A stretch of 64,000 bases of DNA from Tilletia caries (lineage: Eukaryota; Basidiomycota; Exobasidiomycetes; Tilletiales; Tilletiaceae), in assembly GCA_032718865.1 (NCBI GenBank), contig JALUTQ010000028.1:248001-312000 (forward strand), given 5' to 3'. The notes beneath the pieces are model-generated. The model was not told the origin of the DNA. It saw only the letters and a program-made list of their open reading frames with translations, and did not search any database. Position 1 is the stretch's first letter; every line of letters starts with the position of its first letter. The translations under genes and the position numbers were made by a program. Positions 22,778 to 33,930 of this stretch are shown here, piece by piece.

Positions 22778-25676
22778 ATGGTCAGGCCGAGCCTTCGACT
22801 GTCTTCGACCTTGCTTAGCTTTGGACTGCTGTACGGCGTCCTCCTTGTCCTGCTCCCTCTTTCGGTGTTGCAGTCTGTGAGTGCAGATCCCTCACAGCAA
22901 GTCTTTCGGACAGCAGAAGAGCCGGAAGCGACCTTTCCCAACCTTTCTTCGGCATTGTCAGGGGCCAGCATGACGGCCTCCATCAAGGATGAGGGCGGCA
23001 ATAATGCGTACTCGCGGTATTATCAGCACTTGATCGAACACCTTGGCGATTCTGAAGGGAAGACAGAAGGCAAGGAGCACGGCACGGCCTCGCCACTTCG
23101 ATCGCTTGAGGATCGATTTCTACGCACGGCCACCGCACAAAGCGCCCGGGAAGCCTTAAAGCGGTATACAGCCACTCCCCACCCGGCAGGAACCAAGGCC
23201 TCCTTCGACTATGCGGTCCGTCTGCTGCGTGAATGGGGCACGATGCTGGGGGCCATCGTGCCCGCCGAGGGTGAAGACGTCTCTTCCTTCGTCCTCGAGG
23301 CTGGTACCGAACAGAGTCGCGAGGCGATGACGCGGGGCTGCTCGCCTTTGGATAGCGAGACGAGAGCGAGGGTCTGGATCGACACGTACGAGACGCTTGT
23401 CACCGATCCCATTCGAGCAAGTGTGACACTCTCCAAGGGAGGCGAGGCGAAACCATACTGGACCGCTGATCGTGAGTCTGGTATTGACTGGCTGTTCACG
23501 GTTGTAGTTGGCTGAAATTGTTTGTCGCATAGTGAATGAGGCTATCATTCCGGAAGACCCCACTTCCGACCAAGGAGCGCCCCCTTACCATGCCTTTTCA
23601 GCCTCCGGAAGTGTTTCCGGGCGCTTGATCTACGCCAACGAGGGAAGAAGAAGCGATTTCGAACGTCTTGCCAGTCTGGGTATCGACGTACGCGGTGCCA
23701 TTGTCTTGGTCCGCTACGGCCGTTCCTTCCGAGGTCTCAAAGTACACGAAGCCGACCGAGCCGGAGCTTTGGGAGTGCTCATCTACGATGACCCGGCTGG
23801 CGATGGCGATTGTATCCTACAAAAGGGTTACAAATCGTATCCTGGTGGCCCGGCTCGTCATCCTACCGCCATTCAACGAGGCAGTGTCCGATCATCTGGA
23901 TGTCCTGGTGACCCAACAACTCCTGGCTGGCCTTCCTATCCTGGGGAGAAGACGGAGCGCCTAAATTTGGAAGATGCCGATCTACCGCGCATCCCTTCCC
24001 TGCCCATCTCGTACGCCAACGCGGAAGTACTCTTTAAGCAAGCGTTGCACGGCCACGGCCCAAATGCGACTCAAGCGGGGAAATACTGGAAGGGAAGCCT
24101 TCCCGGCGTCCAAGATTACTTCCTGGGCCCATCTGAGCACGTCCTTTCGATGGAGAACATCGTGGAGTACAACTTGAAGCCGATGTACAATGTGTACGCC
24201 TGTGTGCCCGGGCACATCTCCAACGAAACTATCTTTATAGGTAACCATCGTGATGCTTGGTCTTTCGGCGCCGCAGATCCAGGCTCAGGGACCGCCGTGA
24301 TGCACGAAATCGTCAAATCTCTAGGTGCGCTCGTCAACCCAACCTCATCCTCAAATTCGTCTACCTCGATCCCCTTCAAACCCCTTCGGCAGCTCATGAT
24401 TGCCAGCTGGGACGGCGAAGAACAAGGACTGGCAGGCTCGACGGAGTTCAGCGAGGACTTTTCCGCCTGGTTGAAGGACAATGTGGCCTGCTACCACAAT
24501 TTAGATATCGCCGTACAAGGCGGGTGGCTGTCCCTCGGAGCAGTTCCTTCTCTGATCGACGTCTTTCAGAGGTCGGCGGAACGGCTGCCTGATCTCAGGA
24601 ACAAGGGCGATGGCTCGGTACCAGGCGAATTTCTTGACAAGGAACCGATGGAGAAGGATCGATCGTTGGAAATCCGAAGAACGAGTCCACTGGGTTCGGG
24701 GTCTGATTACACCGGCTTCCTGATGCACAACGGCATTGCGAGCTCCATGGCATCCTACCGCAGAAGGAGGGACGACCCGGCTTACATGTATCATTCCAAC
24801 TTCGAGTAAGTATTTGTCGGGCGCACCTTTGACTTTAAATGCGGTACACTCTCGCTGACCAAAAGAAAACGATGTCTGTCCCCTTCCAGCTCGTTCCATT
24901 GGGTGGAGACGTATGGAGATCCACACTTCCGCCGACACGAGTCTATGGCCAAACTCGTCGGCCTCGTGATTCTTCGCTCCGCAAGCGAAGTCTCCCTTCC
25001 CATTCGGACCGACCACTACGCGATCGAACTTGGCCGTTACCTGGCCCAGGTGGATCGTGCTCTTGGCGAAGCTCGGAACACGAGCAGCACAAGTTCGCTC
25101 CACTTGGGCAGGGTGAGGACGGCCGTCGAGCGCGTGCGGAACGTGACGGTCGTATTGGAACGAGTACGACAGGATGCGACAAAGGCGTTGTTTTCTTCAG
25201 CGCCTCAGTCGGGGAGGCAGGAGATCGAGACGGCCTTGGAGCATCTCCGCGTCACGAACGCACTTGTCGCTCGCTTTGAGGGTGGCTTCCTTGCCCAAAG
25301 TCCGAGCTTGAGCTCCGTCCACGACGCAGCGGCCTCGACAGGATCAAGGAAAACGTTGCCAGGTCTTCCTCATCGGCCCTGGTTCCGACATTTGATCGTC
25401 GCCCCAGGTCGGGAGAGTGGCTATGGCGCTACGCCATTCCCTGGCTTGATGGAAGCCATCGAAGACAGACCCGGCGCGCGGCCTGGCACTTCTCCATCGT
25501 CGACCACGAAGAAGGCGGACCTGGCGGAAAACGAGGCGCGTAGGATATGCGAAGTCTTGGAGACGCTGGCCGAGCGGTTGGAGAGTGGCCTTGCGCAGGT
25601 TGGCTGCGATGTGGAGAAAGAGCTGGTGAAGGTGGACAGTAAGGGAGAAGACAGTGGGTTCAAGGCTCGCGTGTGA
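22778..25676 (+). CDS. M28 peptidase, glutamate carboxypeptidase II-like (copy 2)
   Basis: Paralogue of the gene at 6843. Exons 22778-23471, 23533-24805 and 24890-25676 give 917 aa exactly in frame. The N-terminus is a signal peptide or membrane anchor (about residues 12-36, LLSFGLLYGVLLVLL) followed by a luminal chain. The PA domain (AFSASGSVSGRLIYANEG) is followed by M28 with all metal and catalytic residues: GNHRDAWSFG, DGEEQGL, YHNLD and YHSNFDSF (final His). The C-terminal dimerisation helices follow. It lacks the His-Pro run of copy 1 and has two introns instead of one. The second intron sits at the equivalent site to the intron of copy 1, just after the final His motif, showing common descent. 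The substrate is unknown. Confidence 0.9.
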
Positions 25677-28626
25677 AACCAAGCGTGAAATTAACATGCT
25701 GCTCTTCCCATGCCAAAGGCTGATACGTACCATTCAGCGAGCTGGAAGCTGCGGACCACGGCCCGCTGTGATGCCAAAAATGATGAAGGGATTCCATCTC
25801 GGCTCCCGCTGTGGTGCGTCGACACGTAGCTCTCGTGATGAAACCAGCTGGCGAGGTATGTAAGAAGTGGTTGTGCTGGCTGGCATGCTACGACGTCCAA
25901 AAATCCAAGCTTCTTCCTTTCGTCCAGCATCGTCCGACATCTGCTCCAACACAAGGAGGATCAGGGAACGAACGCGCCCGTCTGTCATTCCCCCTGAATG
26001 GTCCTCGCTGTAGCGGGTCTTTGGCAGGCATTTTTGCTCTGTCCGTGGTGCCATTTATTTGTGCGAGCTGCGTGTGTCGGGGTGCACAGGGGGCGATGGG
26101 CGCAGCAAGGACGGTGTGCGACAGGTGCGACAGGAAGGAAACAGCATGCACGACAATCGGCAGCTGATCATCCCCTCCTTCTGTCCTTTCTCCCTGCCTC
26201 GCTGCCTGCTTTGCCCTTCTGCCTCATGATCACAGCACTCATTCCTTCCGGCACACCTCGAGCCTGTGCGCTCCTTTCTGATTGCACACATTCCACACTG
26301 CCCGGTGCCGAGTCTCGAATGCACATCTCGCGTCTGCATACGGGTGCTGACTACTTATCGCTCCCTCCTTCTTGATTCTTCTTCTTTTTCCAGTCACAAC
26401 TCCTGGATCTTCAATTGACAGCGGAACAATTGCGCCATTCGCTCGTTCCGAAGAGGCTGTCAACACTCTGCCTCTGGTCCTCTTGCCTCGCGCCTGCCGG
26501 TAACACGGGGCCCTCACAGGAACGCGTGGGTAAAGGGCAAGGTGCCAAGGCGTCGCACTGGCTTGAACGCCCGTTCTGCCCTGGGAACTCGTCTAGTGCC
26601 TCCCCTCGTCCCGCCAGGCGCCAGCGAAGCATCCAGCTGGTATCAACGTCCGATTCACCAGCAGCAGGCCAGTGTACCTCAGGTGGTCTCCTGATGTTCT
26701 GCTTCGGACTGTGCTACGGAGAATTGAAGAGTTGGTGAGTGGGATTTCTGGGAGGACAAAGCTATATAACGAGGCTGATTTCCTCAGGACCCATCCCTTC
26801 TTTCCCCATCCTCTCAGATCCAAGGAACTCCTCTCTCCTTGCTCCCACCATCTCATCTCTCATCAGTCATCTGCACCATCTACCCTACACTCTTCTACAC
26901 CCACCTACACCACACATCGTCTTCACCCTCCTTCACACACACACCTCTTCACACACACCTTCAAACACACACACCCACACCACACCCACACCACACCCAC
27001 ACTCAATCACGCAATGGGTCATCAGGATGGCACCTTCCTCACCACCGGTCGCCATCGCTCAAGGGTCAAGACCTAGGGCTCGCCATCCACCAAGACAACT
27101 CTATGATCTCTCGTCGGCGACCCTCAAGATGCACTGGAGTGCTCGGACAAGCTGCTTCGACTACTACAACGGAGACCCAACCCGTCGTCGGCTACTCTCG
27201 GACGTTTCGAAGCATGGACCGCGGCGAACCGTATTAGTCAATCATACCGTACGCATCCCTTCATTGGTGGCCGTGCAACATTGTTCTAGCGCTCGTTCGG
27301 TTCATGCTTCGGGGCGGTCGAGACGGTCCGGCGATGGGCACCGGCATGACTTCGACACCACGTCCGATGGAGCGATTGCGTCGTCTCAACTGAAGACCGC
27401 TGCTTGCATGTTGAAGGGGACTCATACATGTTCGTGACGTCGGACCGGGTGCAAGCTGTTTTGGGCTTCGTCGGAACGTAAGGCACTTGTCCTTGCACTC
27501 CTCCTTCGACTCGGTACCTCCTTCCTTCCATAAGGTGAGTTTTCAGTCTGCCCCTTCCCTCTGCATCTCGCCTTCCTGTGCCTATCGAAACTGATCTTGA
27601 TCATGCTCCCCTATACCCTCTTTCACACTTGCAGATCGGTGATTTCGTCTTTCTGCCCGCTCGCTGCTCGCACTCCACGGAAGGACCAAGACTCTCCTCG
27701 ATCGTGCAGCACCATCGTCAATCGTAGCATCTACATCGACACTCGGGCACCCACACCCACACTCACCCACACACTCACACGCACACGCACACGCACACGC
27801 ACACGCACACGCACACGCACACGCACACGCACACGCACACGCACACGCACACGCACGCGCACGCACACGACGCAGGCAACCCATCAAGGCCAAAGGAGTC
27901 GGCAAGCCACCGAGGTCGGTCCCAGTCCACGAACGGGAGGAAGTCTCACCGCTGCCCAGGTCCCAGGCCTCCTCGACAACACTCAGGATGTCAATCTCTC
28001 CGACGTGGTCCGTGGAGAGGAGGCCTTGGGCGACCGGTGCAGGGAGTGAGTTGCCCTTACCCTTCCTTCGCACGCTTGACCTTCTTTCTTGGACCTCTGG
28101 TGCGGTTCTCCTGTTCTCAGAGCGCAGTGGCTGGGGGGCTTCTCCTGCGCTCTACTAACACCCCTTCTCCTCCTAAACCCACTTCAGCTGGTCGGGCTCG
28201 TTATGGGTTTGTCATACGAGCCCAGCCAAGCCCCCCAAGTGGGTAGGGGAGGGGGTACCGTCTTCCATGTAACATAGTGTAGCTTGACAGTTGACTTTGC
28301 AATGTCATCCCTTTCATCTCCCTTCTATATTCCTGGCCTCCAGTATCATTTATCAGCCGAACAGACAGGGTTTTCAGGCATTCGGGCCAGGATGTTACAG
28401 CAGGATCGAGTTTAGGTTGGCAAGGTATGTATGCTCTGAGCAGGGATAGAGAAATGGATAGAAAGGGGTCACTTCTTGTGTATGACAGGAAACGAATCGT
28501 GAACATCAAGCTTGAAGCGAATGGAGACACGAAAGGAGTCTTGATTCGGCAACATGTGAGAAAGTCAGGGCATCATCCGTTGGGCCTTCAAGGTCGTAGA
28601 TGGAGCAAGGCGAGGTTGGGAAGTAT
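25677..28626. other. 2.9-kb region without a firm gene; TATA box, CT-rich leader and CA-type repeats
   Basis: No family is recognised in six frames. A TATA box (TATATAAC, 26763-26770) is followed by a strongly C/T-rich, then CA-rich, 240-bp leader and ATGs at 27014 and 27027, which looks like a fungal promoter. A possible spliced reading (exon near 27385-27477, intron 27478-27635 ending TTGCAG, exon to 28049) would encode a hypothetical protein with an Arg-Thr run from the ACGCAC microsatellite. Codon evidence is weak, and a non-coding transcript is equally likely. 28050-28626 holds nothing I can name. Confidence 0.3.
27756..27870. repeat. CACACG/ACGCAC hexanucleotide microsatellite
   Basis: About 110 bp of nearly pure CACACG-type repeat, preceded by imperfect CACCCACA units. 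A separate CA-rich stretch occupies 26930-27005. Confidence 0.9.
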
Positions 28627-30482
28627 TCAGACTTCGATGACGGTGTCTTCGGTGAACTTGCGTCCCTTGTATTGTTCGAGGCCGTCGCCCGCATAGCTGA
28701 TCAACGGGGAGATCTCGACTTCGATGCCCTCGGCCACCTCGACGCCCTCAACGCTTTGCAGCCAAGTTTTCTGCAACGCCAGTAGATCGCGCCGCGAAGT
28801 CTCGGGACTGTCGGACTCGGCCCCTTTACCGTTCTTGAGGGGACTGAACTCTTCCTGCCGAGACACCTCTTGCACCGCAAGCCGGACGGGATCGACGAAG
28901 GGCAAGACGTCAGAGATGTAGAGCTCGAGCTTCATCCCGTTTGGCATCGTAGGCGTGATTGGCTCGAGTTCGCCTGTGGAGGCATTTGGGGCCAGGGTGG
29001 GGATCATCTCGCGGGTGATGTGGAACGCCATCTGCTCTTCGAATTGGGGGACCTCCGTTTCGAGAAAGTCGAGGCTGTAGAAGACGCTCTCGGCCAGGCT
29101 GGTCGTGTTCACTACCTTGATGCCAACCTTTGCATCACGCTCGATACAGCCGCCCACAAAGACCGGATCCGCAACGCGTACGAGACTGTTGTCGATGCCG
29201 CAGAGGTGGATGTACTCGATGCCGCAGAATCGCATGAGGGAGAGGGGCGTGTCCGAAGAGCCTGCCTCGAGCGGAGCTCGCAAGGCGCTGTAGAATGCTC
29301 CTTCTCCGCCGGGTGCGGTTGCGACTGCGCCGTTGGGACTTAACATGATCTTGCCGTCTTCGGTGAGACAAGGCAACGAACCTGGAGGAAGATCATGTGC
29401 GTTCAGCTGGGGATCAAATTCAGGTGTGAAGAGATTCTTATGATCTACTCACCCTGCTGAAAGAAGACGACATCTGCGGGATGAAGTCCGAAGAAGTTGT
29501 GCTTGTTGAAGAAGTCGATCGTCGGCTGGTGAGTAAGCTTCGATGTCATGATGAACCAGGGAACGCCAGCAGCAGCGATATGATCGTTATGCCCCTGATC
29601 GGACCATGTGTACGATGTGGCGGGAGTGAAAGACACCAAGGACTCAGCATCCACAGCGCTGGCTCCAACCGAGAGTGTGCGTTGCTTCTTGGCGGGTCGG
29701 AGAAGAGAGGAGTCGGATGCAGAGGCGATAGCTTCCGGTGATGGAGTTTCGATAATGCGTAGACCTGGTGGTGGGCAGCCACCTACGCAGTACTGACCTC
29801 CGCCCAGAGGGACAACTGGAACCGTCCTTCTCTGTGGTGGTGGGCAGCCGCCCACACAATGCTGGCCCCCGCCCAGAGGTGAGCGCGGAATCGACCTTGC
29901 TTCCCGTGCCATCAACGCAGATACCGGAACTGCCTGCGTCTTGCCGTTCGAGCTATCGTCATTGTGCACATCAGACGCTTTCTCTTCGAACTGGGTCGCC
30001 GTTGTTTGTTCGGCAAGCTGCGTGAGACGGATGATACGCTCTGCCTGCAGCTGGAAGAGGCTCTTGTGAGACGGAAGCTCGATGTCGTAGGTTCCCTTAG
30101 GCGCAGAGCTGCCCAGTCGTGTACCTTGTCCACCTGCCATGAGGACCAAGGCGACCTTGCCCTGAGCAATGGCGTGGAGACCAGCCTGGCGCGCGGACTG
30201 GAGACCACTGCTGCCTGGGGCCGTGTCGAGGAGGGAGTCTTTGGGCGGGGGCAGGATCTTGTTCTCCGTGGCTGATGAGGAGGATGACTTGGCATTTGCT
30301 TCGGCTTGGGTGGCTGTCTTGTAGACCGCATTGACGCGCTCGACGTCGATGCTGGCCAGCTGGGAAGCCAAGGTCGTCTGCTGGGCTGAGGTGAGCTTGT
30401 CCCAGTATTTGAAGAGGTGGGCCTGGCCGGCGGCGGTGTAGCGCGCCTTGAGGGCTTTGATGTCGATAGTAGTGCTGGACAT
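28627..30482 (-). CDS. UDP-N-acetylglucosamine pyrophosphorylase-like, copy 1, sugar-site deletion (likely inactive or altered)
   Basis: Exons 30482-29453 and 29381-28627 (intron gtgagt...ctccag) have the same intron position and near-identical N-terminal text to the full UAP1 at 44986. The nucleotidyl-transferase loop LMAGGQGTRLGSSAPKGTYD is intact. Two changes set it apart. A clean in-frame loss of about 47 codons after ...LAES (genomic near 29085) removes the block carrying EYSEI and NIANH. In human AGX1 these contain residues that contact GlcNAc (Glu303, Asn327). An insertion of about 130 residues before GVPWFIMTS carries two Cys-rich repeats. The long frame has no stop, so it may still be translated. 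I read it as a diverging duplicate or a gene on the way to decay, not a working pyrophosphorylase. Confidence 0.8.
29767..29879 (-). repeat. Two copies of a 44-bp GC-rich repeat inside UAP1 copy 1
   Basis: Units at about 29767-29810 and 29836-29879 (period 69 bp) each begin GTGGTGGGCAGCC and end GCCCAGAGG. In frame they encode PLGGGQ(H/Y)CVGGCPPP twice. They are absent from UAP1 copy 2. Confidence 0.8.
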
Positions 30483-30642
30483 GATTGAGGATATGGAAAG
30501 GACCTTGCTGAATGTCGCGTTGCGGCACGAGTTGGAGTTGAAATTGGAGATGAAGTGGGAACGTGGAAGTGAGAGGAAGCAGTAAGCAGAAGAACTGGTG
30601 AGGAAGAATGAACGGGACAAAGGTCAAGCGCGGCGAGAGCAA

Positions 30643-30652
30643 CGTTATATAC
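30643..30652 (-). promoter_or_regulatory. TATA box of UAP1 copy 1
   Basis: On the minus strand GGGTATATAAC lies about 165 bp upstream of the start codon at 30482, a normal spacing for a fungal leader. Copy 1 therefore seems to keep a core promoter despite its damaged coding region. Confidence 0.5.
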
Positions 30653-31678
30653 CCTTCTCCCGCCTCTCACGCCCTGGGACCTTTCACTGCTTCGAGTCCC
30701 CCAAAATCAAGGCTGTTTGAACTTCGAGCTTAGGGTGGCAGCGCATGACACCTTTGGCTTGCTTCCAAGGCTTCAGGCAGCCAGACAGTCTGTGACGGAA
30801 AGCAGAAGTGGCAGAAGTCAGCCATGATGTGCTCATGAGTCATGCCAGGAGCTAATGCTGGCAGTGGGAAGCAAGGGCAGCTTTGGGACCATTGAAGACT
30901 GCCTGATAATCACAGCCCAAACGTTCGTGGTGTTCCGGCGTACGTCGTGGGAAGGCTGCAATCATACGGCCCAGTATGCTCTCTGCACAGCCGTCAGCCA
31001 GCAGGAGGGCGATGTTGATGTGGGAATCCTCATCGCGTCGGGCCTCAGCCAGGATTAGCTGCATGCGATGCGGGCAAGGTCGGAGCACTCGGGAGCGCCA
31101 TGCAAGACCCGGGGCGGAATCAGGTTGCGGAAGATCTCCATGCTTTTCGGTCCGAAGACGACGCATCGCGCGACTCGCCGAATGCCCTGACTTCTTGCTG
31201 CTGGCTCGAGAGGATGGCACTCTTCCCGTGCAGCGTCGTGACTCGTGCGTGGATGTTCTTTTGGCGACCCTTCCCATCGGTCTTCACATCACCGACGGAT
31301 GCCGACGGCGGGGCGCAGCTGATTGAAGAACGCTTCGGAGGCGCAGCAAATTCAACCTTACGTATGTTGCCCGGATTTGGATGGATGAAGCAACGATGCT
31401 CGCGTTCGTCGCTCGTGAGTATGTAGTGAGTCGTGACTCGTCGCGGCCGTGGCGGAGGTACGCGATCACGCTCATACTAGCCCATAGAGCATGGGAGAGA
31501 GACTTTCTCGGTGCTATGGGTTGTCACTCAACAGCAGGTGACGCGGTGACGAGCGAGACTTGGTCATCGTATGTACTTTTCGTGAGTAGCCATCTCGGCA
31601 CGGCCGGGGATGGGGAAGAACAACAGAGGCAGGGAGAGGAGGACCTCGACGAAACATGCCAGGGCCCGTGTTTTCCGC
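30653..31678. other. Intergenic region
   Basis: About 1 kb upstream of UAP1 copy 1 and downstream of the CobW gene. Short open frames here (for example minus 31277-30852) lack any recognisable family or splice support. I see no repeat or RNA gene. Confidence 0.5.
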
Positions 31679-33930
31679 TTAATGGTTGTGGCCGGTGTGA
31701 TCCTGGTTGAGCTCATCCGCCTCGTCCCAGTCTTCGAACCCGTCGTTCATCCACTCGTCCAAGGCGCGCTGCTTCTGCTGGGGCGTCTTCATACCCTTGG
31801 CCGTCGACTGCATGATCCGCTGCCACTTGGCCCACTCCTCGTCGGTCAACAGACACTCCTCCAGCGCACGTCGGATCAGGACTTCAGCTCCTTCGCTTCC
31901 CGGTGTGTCTGGGTCGGGCTTCATGTTCTGACCGATGAAGACGAGCTCTTGTCGACGGTCTCCCCATGGCGCCTGGAAGTCCTTCTCGATCGACTTGATG
32001 ATCTCTGGGTCTTGCGGCCACATCTCCCGGGGCAGTTCACATCGCCAACGCCCGCCTCCATTCAGAGTCTACAATTGAACAAAAGGCTTCAGCAAGAATT
32101 CACTTTCCAACTTCCAGATGCAAAGTCTGATAAAGCTCACCAGGTACAATCCGGCAGAAGACCATTCACCAAACAGGTAGGGCCGGGTTGCCACCCTGAT
32201 GAATCGCGAGAGATGAAGAGGACAGAACGGTGATGAGGTCCCGGTTCGCTGAGGCAATCAGAAAGAGTCCTTCGAAGACGAGTGCTCACCAGAAGAAGCC
32301 CTTGCTGCGGAACAGATCTTTCCACGTCTTGTTTGCCTTCTTGGCAGCCAATCGCGCAGCAGGATTCAGTTGCGGCTGTAGTCGAGCGGAGGGTGAAGGT
32401 ACAGGATGTCAATTGTCAACACCTGATCCGCGAAAGCATGCATCGGCTCAGATCTTACCTGAGCTTCACTGTCAGAACCAGCTTGTGAACCTGCATCGTC
32501 TGCGCCATCGTCGTCGCCTTCGGACATGTCGGCGTCTTCGTCGTCGTCGTCGTCGGCATTCTCCTCCTCCCCTTCGTCTTGTTCCATGTCGCAGCCGTCG
32601 TCCATGTACTCTGTTTGAATGACAACAAAGACGTTGCGGACAGCCTTCCAGAGACGTTCGGGGTGGAAAGGACTGCAAAGAACCAGAGCCGACGGGTGAG
32701 AGGAAGAAGATAGGGTTCAGAATCAGGATCTTCTTCAAGCATCTCACTGTATAATCTCTCCACTCACCGACGTTGTCTGTAAGTGAACGTCGAAATCTGA
32801 TATTCCTCAGTCTCGGGAATGACCTCCTCGTTCAGACTCTTGAGCCAACCGGCAGATAGGGCTGCCTCGGCGTACGAGAACGAGCCCGTGTTGAGGATCT
32901 CATTCAGGTCGATCTGTCCCCGAACAGACTCAAGAACTTTAGCGCCTGGGTTGAGAGTCTTCACGAGATGCCTGACCTTTTCGAGGTGCTTCTTGCTGAC
33001 GAGGTCGACCTTGTTGATGATGATGCGCTGGGCGAACTCGATCTGGTCCACTGGATGGTGGTATCACACAGAATCATGTGAAATGTCAGTCGATCGCGAT
33101 ACAGAGGAAATTGCCGAACGTAATTCTGAACTCACCGCAGAGATTGGAGATGTCGCGGTCGTCCTCCTCAGGCACATCCTCTCTCGCGAATCGATCAATC
33201 AAGAATTCGTGGGTGTCAAAGTTATCCAACAGGCTGGCGGCATCGATGACGGTCACACAGCAGTCCAACCGACAAATGGAAGGGAGACCACCGGCTGCGA
33301 GGATCTGCGCGACTTTGGCGTTGTTCTTAGCGGTCTCGACGTCCATCGTCTTGATGTCTTCCTTAAGGTCCTCGGCTGCTTGCAGCATCATGTCGCTGAA
33401 CTCTTCAGCAAAGGTTTCAGCGACCTGTGGGAAGAAAATGAGGAAGATTAGTGAAATGTAAAAGGAGAAAGAAAGAAAATGGGGGGACTTTCCTGCTGGG
33501 GCTCGCTGATACCCGAGGACTCGATGACGAGGTAGTCGAAGACGTTCTTGCTTGCCAGGTTTGCAACCTCTTCGAGCAAGTCGCCTCGGAGCGAACAGCA
33601 GATACAACCGTTCTGGAGTTGGACCAGCCGCTCCGTAGTCTTGGAGGCGTGATGACCAATGAGAGCACCGTCAACGTTGAACTCGCTGAAGCATTAGAAA
33701 GTAGAAGATATTGGTCAAAACGTTCTGTCGAGCACCTCCAAGCCAAGGAACGTGACTCACCCAATATCGTTGACAATAACGGCAATGCGGAGACCGTGAT
33801 CGCCGCTGAGGATGTTCTGAAGCAAGGTCGTCTTGCCGGAGCCGAGGAAGCCGCTCAAGATAGTGACGGGCAGCTTCTTCTTGCTCTCGGTCGATGCGTG
33901 GACCGGCTTGATGTCAATTGAAGGCGCCAT
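31679..33930 (-). CDS. CobW/COG0523 GTPase, Zng1-like zinc metallochaperone
   Basis: GTP-dependent metal-transfer protein (the family includes Zng1, which loads zinc on methionine aminopeptidase). Eight exons (33930-33761, 33685-33493, 33424-33136, 33050-32768, 32672-32459, 32375-32290, 32195-32141, 32068-31679) sum to exactly 560 codons. Walker [10 protein letters not shown] is at residues 27-35. The metal motif is [11 protein letters not shown], the GTPase guanine motif INKVD, and the C-terminal CobW_C domain has RSKGFFWVATRP and [12 protein letters not shown] His-rich end (HTGHNH) follows. An acidic insert ([14 protein letters not shown]) lies before CobW_C. Intron 2 (33425-33492) starts GAAAGT rather than GT; all other introns are GT-AG. 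If it were retained, the protein would stop within about 20 residues. Confidence 0.88.

Noticed and set aside
27756..27870. CRISPR-like or telomeric repeat
   Set aside because: It is a simple hexanucleotide microsatellite with no spacers, not a telomere motif, and it lies inside a gene-bearing region.
29700..30060. UAP1 copy 1 insertion as an unspliced intron
   Set aside because: No GT...AG pair on the minus strand removes it in frame and restores the loop of copy 2, and the insertion itself is an open frame.
30852..31277. 141-codon minus-strand frame between UAP1 copy 1 and the CobW gene
   Set aside because: No recognisable family, no splice or promoter support, and composition like the surrounding spacer.
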